DNA from: Adiantum capillus-veneris
Taxonomy: Eukaryota; Streptophyta; Polypodiopsida; Polypodiales; Pteridaceae
Length of the DNA: 64,000 bases
NCBI GenBank assembly: GCA_014529385.2
Contig: CM043952.1
Location: forward strand, 59,780,119 to 59,844,118
Direction: 5' to 3'
Made by a program: the position numbers and the translations under genes. Shown piece by piece: positions 32,703 to 44,188 of the stretch (position 1 is the first letter of the stretch; every line of letters begins with the position of its first letter). The notes beneath the pieces are model-generated. The model did not search any database. It worked only from the letters and a program-made list of their open reading frames with translations, and was not told the DNA's origin.

Positions 32703-35700
32703 TCAGTCCACAAAGGGGAGTAAGCCCAAAGCTTTGCGGAAAGCTTCAAGCTTCTCATGAGACAATGCCTTTGTGAAAAGATTTGCAAGGTTGTCCTGTG
32801 TTGGCACATAAGCCAAGCTGATCTCTCCTGCTGAGAGCCTCTCCCTGACATAGTGGTAATGCACCTCAATGTGCTTTGTGTGAGCATGAAAAACTGGGTT
32901 CCTCGCAACTGCCAATGCGCTCTGACTGTCAGTGTAGATAGTGTTGGCAGTGTCTTGTCCAACACCCAAATCAGCCATAAGGCGTCTGAGCCATACACAC
33001 TCAATCATAGCTGTGAAGACTGCCATGTACTCAGCCTCACAACTCGAAGTGGCCACAGTAAGTTGCTTCTTGCTCAACCATGATATATATGAATTGCCAA
33101 GCATGAAACAAAAACCACTTGTGGACACTCGCGTGTCAAAACAACCAGCCCAATCTGAGTCCAAAAAAGCATGTAAGTCTAGCGGCAATGATCCCCCCTT
33201 GGGATAAAACAATCCAAGATGTAAAGTGCCACTAAGGTAGCGGAGAATCCTCTTGACAGCTTGCCAATGCTTAGACCCTGGGCTATGCATAAATCTGCTG
33301 ACCTGTGAGACTGCAAACTGAATATCCGGCCTCGTGTTGCATACATAAATGTGGCAGCCAACAGCAGTTTGGTAAAGAGTGACATTAGCAGGATCACCAA
33401 CATCATGTAGACTCAACTTCAAACCTGTTTCCATGGGAGTGGCAATAGGTTTGCAATCCTCAAGTCCAAACTTACATAGCAATGTCTCTATGTATCTTGT
33501 CTGACACAAGGCAATACCACCTTCACACTGCTTAAACTGTATACCCAAATAATGATGCAACAGCCCCAAATCTTTCATCTTGAAAGTAGCATTCAAATCA
33601 GCCTTAAATTCAGCAATATGTCTCTCATTTGGTCCAGTGATCAACAAATCATCAACATAAATAACCACAATGAGAAGTACATCACCCTCACGCTTTACAT
33701 ACAATGTGCTTTCTGTTGGACTGTTACGAAAGCCTTGTTTGACCAAATGAGTGTCAGCTTTCTCATACCAAGCACGAGGAGATTGCTTCAACCCATACAA
33801 AGCCTTGTTACATTTGCACACTTTGTCCTCTTGTCCTTTTATGACAAAACCGCGAGGCTGCGTTACATAAACTTCCTCAAATATGTCACCATTCAAGAAA
33901 GCAGTAACAATGTCTGATTGATGTACATCCCAACCAAAATGAGCTGCCAATGCACATAGAAAATGCACAGTAGTCATACGACAAGTGGGAGAAAAAGTCT
34001 CTTCATAATCTATGCCTTTTTGCTGTGCATAACCCTTTGCAACAAGTCGAGCCTTATGGCGATCGATCTCACCATCCGGCTTGCGTTTGAACTTGTAAAC
34101 CCACTTCGTACCAATGGCCTTTTTGCCAGGAGGCAAATCACATAAAGTCCATGTGTCATTCTCTATAAGTGCATCATATTCTAATTGCATGGCAGCCATC
34201 CAATTTTCTGAATTTTGTGCTTCATCAAAAGTCAGAGGCTCCTCAACATCATGTAAGCTAGACACGGCCAAAGCATAACAATCTGATGCATAAGATGCAT
34301 GGCGAGAGCTTGAACGAGTACGACTAGACAAAGGTGCATCCAATTTATTGTCACGCAAAGTGTGCACCAGCCATTTTGGCATACCTATAGCCTGCTCATT
34401 TTCAGCCCTTTCCTCATCAAGTATATCATGTACATTTGCATCAGTAATAGGCTGATCTAGAACATTTTAAGAATCCCCCATAGGCTGTACATTTGCCTCA
34501 TTGGAACTTACATTCGTATTTCCACCACTGAAAAGAGGCAACAAAGTGTCATAAATGTCCTGTGAGCTTACATTACTGTCTCTAGTACATGACAGCAAGG
34601 GCTGAACAGAGTCTTCCACAAACACTACATCCCGAGAAACCAGAATACGTTTTGTTCGCAGATGATACAACCTGTAACCTTTGCTTTCAGCACTATAACC
34701 AACAAAAATACATTTGACAGCCTTATCATCCAATTTTTTTCAGTGCACTTGTGGCACCAAAGAATATGCCAAACAGCCAAAAACACGCATGTGCTCAATA
34801 GAAGGTTTTCTATCATGCCATGCTTCATATGGAGTAATAGACTGCAAAGCTTTCGTAGGACACCTGTTAAGTACATAAGTGGCACACATAATGGCCTCAA
34901 GCCAAAAATAATGTGGCAAAGCTTGACTTTTGACCATACATCGTGCCATTTCCGTCAGTGACCTATTTTCTCTCTCAGCAACACCATTTTGCTGAGGTGT
35001 ATAAGGCACTATACATTGGTGTTGTATCCCACGATTAGCCAGAAATGCATTAAATTCATGAGACATATACTCCCCCCCTCGATCGGAACGGAGGGTGCCC
35101 ATAGTACATTTCAAGACATTTTCAGCCATAGCCAGAAATTGTTTGAAGCACATAAAAACTTCGGACTTTGCTTTACGCGGAAATACCCATGCATGCCTGT
35201 AGTAATCATCAATGAAAGTCACGAAGTACAGGTAATTGCCCAAGGACGAAGTTTGCATGGGCCCACAAACATCACTATGCACAAGCTGCAACCTGCATGT
35301 GGCCCGAACTGAACCATCCTTTGGAAACTTAGAACGCTGCATCTTACCCAAAATACAACCTTCACAAACATGTTTGACAGGTGCTTCAAGAGGCGGCAAA
35401 GAAGCAACCATATCAGATTTCTGCAAACGCAGCAAACTGGCAAAATTCAGATGATGAAAATGTGCATGCTAGAGTTTTGCATCTGAAATAGCCCTTGAAT
35501 TTGCAACAGCATTTGCAAAATTTTGTCCACACTTGTCATACAAAGTGAGCGTATACAACCCACGACACAAAAGGCCAGATGCAACAATTTCATCACCAAA
35601 ACTGAGATCATGAATTGTACATCTGTCATCCACAAATTTGACTACAAGTCCAAGTCTAGCAAGTGCGGATACAGACAAGAGATTCTTCTTGATCCCAGGT

Positions 35701-36963
35701 ACGTAAAGTGCATCAACAAGTGTGAAGGAACTGCCATTAGCAGCAGTGAGCACAATCTTTCCAACTCCCTGAACTGGATAAGAGGCGTTGTTGGCACAAG
35801 TGACTGAGGTAATGTGATTTGTAAACAATTCTCGATGTGAGGTAATGTGCTTTGTAGCACCACTGTCGAAATACCACACATGTGAATCTGCAGCAACTGA
35901 CAAGCATGCATCATGGACAGCAGGATTGTAAGTGCACTCTGCGCTAAAAGCCCATTCTGCATCAACATCAACAACACAATCTCCTTTCACAGAAGACTCA
36001 ACAATGGCTGCATTTGTAGTGGAACCAGCATTTGCAGTGGAACCACCCTCTTTCTGCTTAGCCTCTTTGGCCTTCAACTTAGGACACGACTTGATCAAAT
36101 GATCATTGGCTTTACAATAATGGCAATGCATCTTCTTGTTGCCCTTATCATCAGAATTGCCAGACGAAGTACTGGCAGCAGAAGCATTAGGAACAGAATT
36201 TTTGCCACTCGCAGCAAAACCATAAGAAGTGGTTGCATTACTGTTACCACCCTTTCTTTGAGAAGCAATAAAAGCCTGTTCAACTGCACGCTGCCTAGTC
36301 CTGTTTTTTCTAGAAAGTGACTCTTGCAACAGCAATGTGCATAATGCATCAAACTTGAGAACTTCAGGATTTCCTTGGGTCATCAGTCTCCAAGTACTAG
36401 CAAAAGTCTGGTAGGAATCTGGTAAGGCATCAAGAACAGTCTTCACAAGGGAACTGTCTGAAATGACCATCTGCAGAAATAAGCTGCTCATTGATATCCT
36501 TGATACTAGCAAGGAAAGTGTCCATATCATCTTCCTCATGGATAATCTTCGATTCCAGCTCTTTACGCAGCAAAGCAATTTTAGCCTCATTGCGGCTTGC
36601 ATAAAGACCTGCTAAAATATTCCAAGCCTGTTTTGCTGAATGAATGTGAGGAACAATGGTGCGCTTCACAGACAACGCAATCAATGCATGAGCCTGCGCA
36701 TCCTTAACATCCCAACGAGCTTGTTCTGCTGTAGGCAAAACAACTCTAACAACTGCAATCCTTGCAGCAAGACCTGCAACATCCTCAACATCGCCTACAT
36801 CCTCAGAACCAGGACGTACATCAATGCCCTACACAATGTTCCAGACACCGTTTGACACAAGAACATGTTGCATCATATAAGCCCACATAGGGTAGTTGTC
36901 CCCATCCAACCTGTCCTCAGCAACAAACATCTTGAACACATCTGTGTTGTTGTTGTCAGCCAT
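32703..36963 (-). pseudogene. gag-pol: Element C copia polyprotein (Gag-PR-INT-RT-RNase H), few lesions
   Basis: Read leftward from ATG at 36963 (MADNNNTDVFKMF). Gag includes FVAEDRLDGDNYPMWAYMM and the zinc knuckle CHYCKANDHLIKSC (~36125). Protease has WYFDSGATKHITSHRELF (~35870). Integrase has H...H...CEGCILGK, then DRGGEYMSHEF and YTPQQNGVAERENRSLTEM. RT has WVYKFKRKPDGEIDRHKARL, LYGLKQSPRAWY and YVDDLL (~33655); RNase H has DSDWAGC and TSSCEAEYMA and ends LPFVD. Lesions: stop after GVWNIV (~36829), a frameshift near 36440, TAG at ~35467, TGA at ~34737 and TAA at ~34464. The 559-codon RT/RNase H block (34382-32703) is fully open. Confidence 0.95.
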
Positions 36964-37276
36964 GGTAAATGCTGCACCTGATGTGAAAACCGCCCGAAAA
37001 TAGGAGAAACGGAGTGGGAACAACCTGTGCTATATAGCACAAACCGTAGAAGACTATAAGGCACCTGTTATGCAGAAAACAACACTGACAGAAATTGTGC
37101 ACAAAATGACGAAATAGCCTGTGCAGTACTGCCTGTAGTGGAAATGGAGGCCGAAATGAGCCCAAATCAAAATTCTGAGCAGACCTGCGAATGCTCGCCA
37201 AAGCTCACTGAAATCGGAGAAAGTGAGCAGGCGTGTGCTAGAGCAGCTGGCGACTAAGCCCGGGAGGACGTGACCT

Positions 37277-37288
37277 GCTCTAATACCA
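37277..37288 (-). promoter_or_regulatory. Primer-binding site of element C (initiator tRNA-Met type)
   Basis: On the minus strand TGGTATTAGAGC lies two bases inside the 5' LTR. It complements the plant initiator tRNA-Met 3' end except one position (normally TGGTATCAGAGC), the usual copia primer. Confidence 0.85.
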
Positions 37289-37290
37289 AT

Positions 37291-37517
37291 TGTTGGAATT
37301 AGGGTTGCAGAGAAACGCACACAGCTTGGAGAAGACGAAGGAAGCTCAAGGCACACAATAGAGAGTGTGTTACTTAGTGTGCAATGGAAAGATAGATAGC
37401 CCTAGAGTGATGGGCGTATATACAATGCACGGGGGAAAAAACCTCCTAAAGAGGGAAAAAATGCCTCGGCGGTCCTAGTGTGTTCACACACATCACTACC
37501 ACTTGTATATGGTAACA
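37291..37517 (-). repeat. 5' LTR of copia element C
   Basis: 227 bp, TGTTGG...GTAACA in plus orientation, about 98% identical to the LTR at 32401. ACAAG follows at 37518-37522. Confidence 0.93.
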
Positions 37518-37522
37518 ACAAG

Positions 37523-38247
37523 AACAACAAGTAATAGCCTTTGCTAGGAAACCCCGGAATAATCAGCTGCGAGCAATGCAATCAATGGAAAAAGAGCCAA
37601 AAGCAAGGGTGCCACCAAAAAGCAACATGATACCCAAGGCTAACAAACAGGTAACAACCAACATTGTTCACTACAAGCATAAAAAGTCACTGACCGCAGT
37701 GCAAAGATCTAGGTTACCAAAACAAGAGAAACAAATATGGGTGCGGATTGATAGAAATGACATGGCATACAAAAAGCAATACAATAGAAGAATTCAAACG
37801 AAGCAGATAATTCAACCAAAAATCAAGGGAATAAAACAGATCTGGATCCCAAAGAAAATGCTCAGCAATAACTCAAATGCGACTCGCATTTGGATACTGA
37901 AACCGAAGCAAAAGGAACTCCCTTCAGTACAAGCAACATCGGAAGGCAGACAACTGCATATGAAACCAACAAACCGATTTATATGGATGCCCATTAGCAA
38001 CAAAACAATGGCACCCAATGCAGTTGCAATAAACCCTAAACCGACCAAGACAAGCTACCAATGGAAAGCCAAGCCAATTCCGGCCATTCTGGCCAAGCCA
38101 ATTCTCTCCAAAGAGACAACTACGGCCATATCAACAGTAGCGGCAAAGCAAGCGACTTTTGCCCGAAAGACAATCAAACAGAGAGCAGTAGAGTTACAAC
38201 TTTTACTTGTAAAGAAAACAGGAAACCTCGACGGTGAATGCCAATAA
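37523..38247 (+). CDS. Element B Pol C-terminal extension with repeated Trp motif
   Basis: After the C insertion the B frame continues in phase for ~240 codons to TAA at 38245. The segment is very basic (Lys/Arg/Gln-rich) and carries a spaced motif of a hydrophobic-Trp-hydrophobic core: KQIWVRID, KQIWIPKK, TRIWILKP and NRFIWMP, at about 37730, 37830, 37885 and 37975. I recognise no family. It is the true end of the polyprotein containing integrase and the second protease-like domain. It may bind RNA or DNA by charge; that is inference. Confidence 0.6.
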
Positions 38248-39960
38248 GCATCTTGCTTATACCCTTCTCTTGCACAACATTAATTTTTCCATGCATTGAC
38301 CAAGTATGCATAAAATAGGGCCACATTACACGGCCAAGCATTAGGACAATTTTTCAACCCATTAACGGCACATACTCTGAGGCGATACCTTGTGGTCTAG
38401 GAGGACTCCGGCTAGGAGGGGGGGAGGCATTCTCAAATGCGGACCCAATGGCAGAAAGAGCAAAAAAGGGCATGGTTTTCGACTATTTTTAAGGGTTGTT
38501 GTTTGATTGCAAAATTTTCTGGACTTACCCAAGTACATATGCACTTAAACAGCATGAATCTACAGGTATATGGGGCCAAACGCCAAATCAAGCCCCTAGG
38601 TGTGTGTATATAAGTAAAAATAGCCATTTTTCGAGCAAAATATTGGTAAAACGGAGAAATCTGGCTATAAAAATTGCATGTAAGTATATATAATGTTTTG
38701 CGGTGATGTTTTTGATTTATTATGATTTTTGGGGATTTTTTGGGTTTGATTTGCTATTTTCCTTTTAATTTTGCTAATTTTCGGCATAAAAACTTCAAAA
38801 ATACAAAAAGCAGGTGAAAAACAGTCGTAATGAAAAACAAAAAAATATGGGGATGATCATTGACTATAGGACAACCTATGGTACAGTGGGGGTGCAATTA
38901 TGAGACTGGAGCAGAAAGCGTGTTTTGGCAAGATTTTGATCGAAATGCCAAATTTCTGGTAAACAGGGCAAATGGAGTCCAAATCAAGAATTTTTTGAGC
39001 CTAAACCGCATCTCGCAAGAAGTGGGGAGCACAAGTCAAATTTCATGAAAAGTGGTTCGGGGACCCGCACTTCATTTTAAGCTCATTTTCACTATTGACC
39101 TTTGAGAGAGAGCTTCTGCCACCTAGAGCGAGCAGAACTTCCAACAGCTTCTACGACGCGCACGACTACCCGACGGGCTTCAGACATGAGAGGTAGGCTC
39201 ACCACCTCGAGCTTTTCGCGCATGTTTGTCGTTCTGTCGCGAAAACTAGCGTAGGGTTCACACAGAAGCGGGCAGTAGAGACCTATAACTAGAAGTGGCC
39301 ACCTAACGGCTAACCCAAAAGCAATGAGACTTCATTGGAAGCTTACCCTAGCATAGGAGACCAGTCTTGGATGTCGAAAGGCAGTAGAAAACCATCGAGA
39401 AAAAATCTAATTCCTAGAACCCCGCAAGAGGCCACCAAATGGGAAATCGGCGGAAAGGCGCTCAAATGCTACCAAAATTCATGGGTAGGAGTATCTCGAC
39501 ATGCTCGACAAGTCTATGTAGCCCACATGACCAAAAAGTGACCCGAAGCGGCACTAAACTTCAGAAACGGCATCAGACACACAAAGCGTCAAATAGCTCT
39601 CGTGGCCAAACCGAATGTCCGTTTGCCACCAAACTTCACGAGCGGCTTTCCTAGACCATCAACAACCAAGTCCTATGGTGGTAGACCACCACAAGTCATC
39701 AAAGACATGTAAACGCAACCACGGGTGCTTCTAGAGAGACAAATTTCCAAATGGAGCTCCGGTGAAGCCAAAGTCGACAAAAACCATACGGCAAGGATCC
39801 CCAAGGGATCGGGAAGCTATGGAGACCAACATCAAGAAATTTCATCGTCGAAAAGCACTCCAAAAGTCAAAAAACGTTCGGAGGCTCTGAAATCCACACA
39901 GAGAGTTACTTTCTATCCATTTGACTTTTTTGTTGAAATTAGGCTTAAAAGGGACTCAGG
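38248..39960 (+). other. Element B region after Pol, no gene seen
   Basis: About 1.7 kb between the Pol stop and the palindrome repeats. Short frames only, none convincing. It is part of the long internal spacer before the additional ORF. Confidence 0.5.
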
Positions 39961-40990
39961 GGGACTAAGGGTAGGCACCAGTGACAGTTTCCATGAAAAA
40001 ATCATTAGGAGACATCCTACGTGTAGGATGTCTCAAGGTCATTTCTGGGCACAGAACCCAACATTTCTTATCACACACATTTTCTGAATAGCCTTTACAT
40101 GCTAGCCACCAAATTTCATCACATTTGCACCAACATTGACCTCATATGCAAGAAAAAATGCAAAGTCAGGGCATAGAGGCAATAATGGGCCATAGACCTA
40201 CCAAAACTTGTCCAAATCACATGAAACTTGCACAGCGCATTCATGAGCACATAGCCAACCAATCTGTGTGGTTACTTGCAAAAATTGATGAAGTAGACAT
40301 CCTACGCGTAGGATGTCTATTTGACATTTTTGGCCTACAGAGGGTATTTTTATATTCCAGATCTTTTCTTATCATCTTCAAGAGCTCATATATCAAGTTT
40401 GAGGCCATTCTAATCATTTTTGACCCCCAACACCTTCAAGATACACTTTTTGAGCCCAAAAACACTACACAGGGTCTTACCAACATCAATTATTGTCCAA
40501 ATCAAAATCCAAGAGCATGGCCATGTTCCACATGCCAAGGACTACCCATAGAACAAATCCCAAGCCATTTTGATGAAATAGACATCCTACGCGTAGGATG
40601 TCTCTAGCATGTTTTTGAACTTCTGTGCAAACAATGACATCATGGGAGCCATTACCATGGTGCAAGGAGCCCATATATCAATTTTCAACTCATTTGGATA
40701 TCATTTGCTACATGTCGTGGACTTTCTACCCAATTTGTGAGCCTAAAGCCTAAATTTGCCCAAAAATCCACTTTTTGATGCCCAAACCCAAATCCAAGCA
40801 CATAGCCATGTTCCACAGGCCAAGGACCACCAGCATGTCAAGTCTCACCAAAATCTCATGAAAAAGACATTCTACACATAGGATGTCTGAATGATAAAAT
40901 TTTGCCATAATTGCATTGTGAGCACATGCACAGTTTCCCAAGTTCTTTTTAAGTTTTATTTTCAATTTTCAAGTCATTTGGATAGTTAAA
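39725..40990 (+). repeat. Degenerate 285-bp tandem repeat with a 24-bp palindrome per unit
   Basis: Palindrome copies (AGACATCCTACG plus its reverse complement) start at 40010, 40295, 40580 and 40865, exactly 285 bp apart. Those at 40295 and 40580 are perfect; 40010 and 40865 have small mismatches. Flanking sequence is also repeated though diverged: GAGCTCATATATCAAG in one unit matches GAGCCCATATATCAAT in the next, and AAATCCAAGAGCATGGCCAT matches AAATCCAAGCACATAGCCAT. The palindrome is better kept than the rest of the unit. Confidence 0.9.
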
Positions 40991-41053
40991 ACTCAGTTTC
41001 TCAGCTGACATGGAAAAAACGCTAACTTCGGACTACTGAGTGCAACAGGATCT

Positions 41054-43508
41054 ATGGCAGCCGCAAAGTCACTAGCAAAGAAGAAGAGGATGACCATAAA
41101 AGATTACCTAGAAGAGGTGGAGCCATTTGTAATACCAGAAGGAACTCTAAAGCCGACCAGCACATGGATCCAAGAGGACCTGCTAGAGTCAAATGATCTA
41201 AAGATCTACCAAGGCGTGTTCAAAGACACCGAAGAAAATGTAATAGAGCTACCCATGCTACCGCGGGAGCTCAATGAGTTCGTCAGAAGCAAGATGGCAG
41301 AGTATCTGGAGAAGATTGATCTCCACAATTATTTTGAAGCTGTGCCGGCAGGAATTGACATAAAAAGAGTATGGGAATTTGTGACGACAATCAAAGAAGA
41401 TGGAGTGGCTAGAGTTACGGATCTGCAGGGCAAGCTAGGCACGGAGATTGTAATCACAGAGAGAGTAGTGGCAGCTGCACTAGACCTCTCCAACAAAGGG
41501 GATAGTGTAACCAAGAGAAGAGACGAAGTAAAGGTGTACACAGAAAAGAAAGGCAACTACACCTTTGAAGACATTGCCAACCCCAAAGTGGCAATCATGA
41601 GTCAACTGTACAATCAATACTTCCATATGTGTACCAAGCGGCCACAAAAGTACAGAATGCCGCCTAGAGAAATTGCCACAACATTCACTTGGGCAATGCA
41701 GAAAAGCAAGCCGAAGGTAATCAATTATGTAGCTTATATACATGATAATCTGGTAAAGATGGGCAACAAGAACCCCACATACATTGTGCCGGGTGAGCTA
41801 ATCACGAAAGTGATTTATGGGGCATTGCATGCCAAGGGAAGATGGCCCGACCCTCCATCACAGAACGACTGGAAAGAGACGAAATCACAGAAGGCGGCAC
41901 GGCTAGAGCGACTGATGGAAAGTTTCAGGGCCAAAAGAGCCCTCAAAGGAGATTTGAATGAGCTATGGAAGTCGTCTCTAGAAGCAATGTCGGGATCATC
42001 CCGAAGGGTGCAGAGATACAGATTCTACGACTATATTAAGAATTTTGGGATTCTGAATGCCACAACGAAAAATATCCCACATGTACCATTTACAGAAGCA
42101 GAATTGGAGCAAGTCCGACAGCAGCTGCTAGAAGAGTAGGAAGGCCAAGAGAGAGAAAGGAAGACAAAGGTGGACATGGATTTCAAGAAAAAGCCGACAA
42201 CTCCACCGTCCAGCCCTGAGAGAATCCCACCGCCCTCAGCACCTCCTCGTAGCCCTCCACATCAAGAGAAAGGGGAGCACGACAAACCTGAAGATCAAGA
42301 AGAGTCAAAGCAAGAACAAAGCCAAGAGCAAGAACCAAAAGAAGAAGCTAAGCCTAAAAGTGAGCAGCCAGAGCCAAATGAAGCAAGGTATAACACATTT
42401 CTAGACCTACTGGCTGCCGGATATTCAAAAGAAGAGGCTGCCATAGTCGCATTTGACTTGGCAAGCACGGGGCCCAAAGTGCAAATGCAGAGGCTGCAGT
42501 TAGTGGAGCTAAAGGAGATGGCCATTGATACAGTGGACTTGCACCCACCCACCAATGATTGGGATGTTGTGATGACCAAGCTAACCGGGTTAAGAGCACA
42601 GTCAATGGCCTTAGAAAGTGAAATGGTAACTCTCAAAGCCACTGAAGTGCAAATAAATCTTGAAGTCGATAAGTTACAAAAACAAAGCCAAAGGCAGATA
42701 GAGAGAGAGACAGAGCTGCAAGCCAGTCTGGCAAAGGCATTGCAAAGATGCCAAGAGATGGAAAGAGAGAATCAGGAGGCAGCTCAAAGACTGCAAGGAG
42801 CCGAAGAGGAATGTAGACAACTCAACAAGTCATTGACAGATGCACTGAGGGAAAGGGATAACCTAACCCTACAACTTGCTGAGGAGTCCAAGGAAGTGGA
42901 GGCCATGCGGAATGCCAAAGAGAAGGCAGAAATAGAGCAGGAGGCTAGCCAGGATGAGGTCCTTGAGCTCAAGGACCAGCTTAAAGTTAAAGATCAAACC
43001 ATCCAGCAGCTACGGGCATCTCCTGCCAGAGTCATGCCTACTAGCTCGACTCACACCACTTCAGAGAGCCAGATCTATGAAGAACAAATGAAAGAGCTCC
43101 AGAAAGAGTTGACCTTAGAGATGAAGCAAAGGTTGCTGATGACAGAAGGGTCGCTGGTTATGCAAACATGCATGGAAGAAGAGCAGAAGGCAATGCAAGA
43201 TGAGCTAGAAAATATCAAGAGAAAGCTCGAGGAGGCGGAGAAGATAAACGCCGATTTGAACGACCTCCTCGTGAACATGGGAGAACAAGCTGAAACAGGG
43301 AAACAGACATTCCAAAAGCAGATAGAAGAGCTGAGAGGCCAGCAGGTAGAAGAGCAGGCAAGCACAGGGCCAGCAACCATGGAAGGCATAGACCTAGAGA
43401 ATGTGGCAGATCTTGTGGACACACCCATGCAAGAGGAAATCCTTGTAGGACCCTCTCAAGAGCCACAAGATCTGACACAAGAAGAGGAAGAGAAGCTGCC
43501 ACAGAGTG
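41054..43508 (+). pseudogene. Element B additional ORF: unknown N-terminal domain plus long coiled coil
   Basis: From ATG at 41054 one frame runs ~818 codons to the truncated LTR, broken only by TAG at 42137-42139. The first 361 codons form a globular part (MTIKDYLEEVEPFVIPEGTL, TEIVITERVVAAALDLSNKG, PTYIVPGELITKVIYGALHA) with the feel of the extra ORFs and plant-transposon-protein-like domains of large Tat-type gypsy elements; I cannot assign it. After a Pro/Glu/Lys linker the remaining ~430 residues are strongly heptad-like (LQKQSQRQIERETELQASLA, LEEAEKINADLNDLLVNMGE), a long coiled coil. It lies on the sense strand after Pol. No natural stop is reached: the frame reads into the LTR, so the C-terminus is lost. 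Confidence 0.65.
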
Positions 43509-44188
43509 AAACAGTTTTGAAGTCTGTGAGTGAGCGTACTGTGTACGAGAGAGAGTGTGAGATTCATCTTGACGCTACGTGTGCACAGGTGGTCGGAATT
43601 GAGTGCGGAGAAGTGTAGCGTGTTTCCCCCGATGAGAGCTACGCGCTGATACCTACATTGCGTGCGTACGGTCCGGTTTTGCGAGCTCCATCTACGAGCT
43701 TCACTTGGTGATTCGGTGAGCATAGGTTGTCCGATTTTGCTTTGCACCATATCCACATGTTCACATTGAGTAGAGCTACACATTAGCACTTTAGATTTTG
43801 GAAACAAAGGCCTGCAGATTTTGGCCAGACGTCCTACGTGATTTTGCACCGCGTGTTTTGGGTTGGGATTTTGGTTCATAGACCTTAGGGAGAGCGACCT
43901 ATTGGTTTTAGTAGGGTCTCCTTCAAGTTCTATGGTGTTTCGAGATTGTTTGATGGGTGTTCGGCTCTAGAAAGCGTTGTAGGAAGTTTCCTCTTATGCA
44001 CTCCTGAAGGCTGTGACTTAGACATTGGGAAAGGACCTCTGTAGGAATTAGTTAGGAGTCGATCGAGTGTAGGTTGACACCCTATGCTTGCTTCCATGCG
44101 CCTGCGGGTCGAGCTTCGTCCTTAGCTGGCAAATCTTGTTAGGTGAGTTCTCGCTGTGCTGACGTCCATCGGGCGTATCTGTCCAACA
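43509..44188 (+). repeat. 3' LTR of element B, 5' part deleted
   Basis: It matches 11169-11848 from AAACAGTTTTGAAG to the end CCAACA, with scattered substitutions. The first ~247 bp of the LTR, and any polypurine tract, are missing. The junction with the additional ORF falls on AAACAG, present in both the LTR and the junction, so a short-homology deletion is likely. Confidence 0.88.

Larger units (their letters stand above)
32401..37517 (-). mobile_element. Complete Ty1/copia element C, minus strand, with 5-bp TSD
   Basis: 5117 bp with 227-bp LTRs at both ends, a primer site matching initiator tRNA-Met, a polypurine tract, and a full Gag-PR-INT-RT-RH polyprotein in copia order. The TSD is ACAAG. 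The two LTRs differ at about 5 of 227 positions (four transitions), so the insertion is young beside its host element B. Despite this the coding part has about three stops and one frameshift. Confidence 0.95.

Noticed and set aside
40010..40888. CRISPR-like array
   Set aside because: Regular spacing and a palindromic repeat could mislead, but the 'spacers' are ~260 bp, related to each other, and inside a plant retrotransposon.
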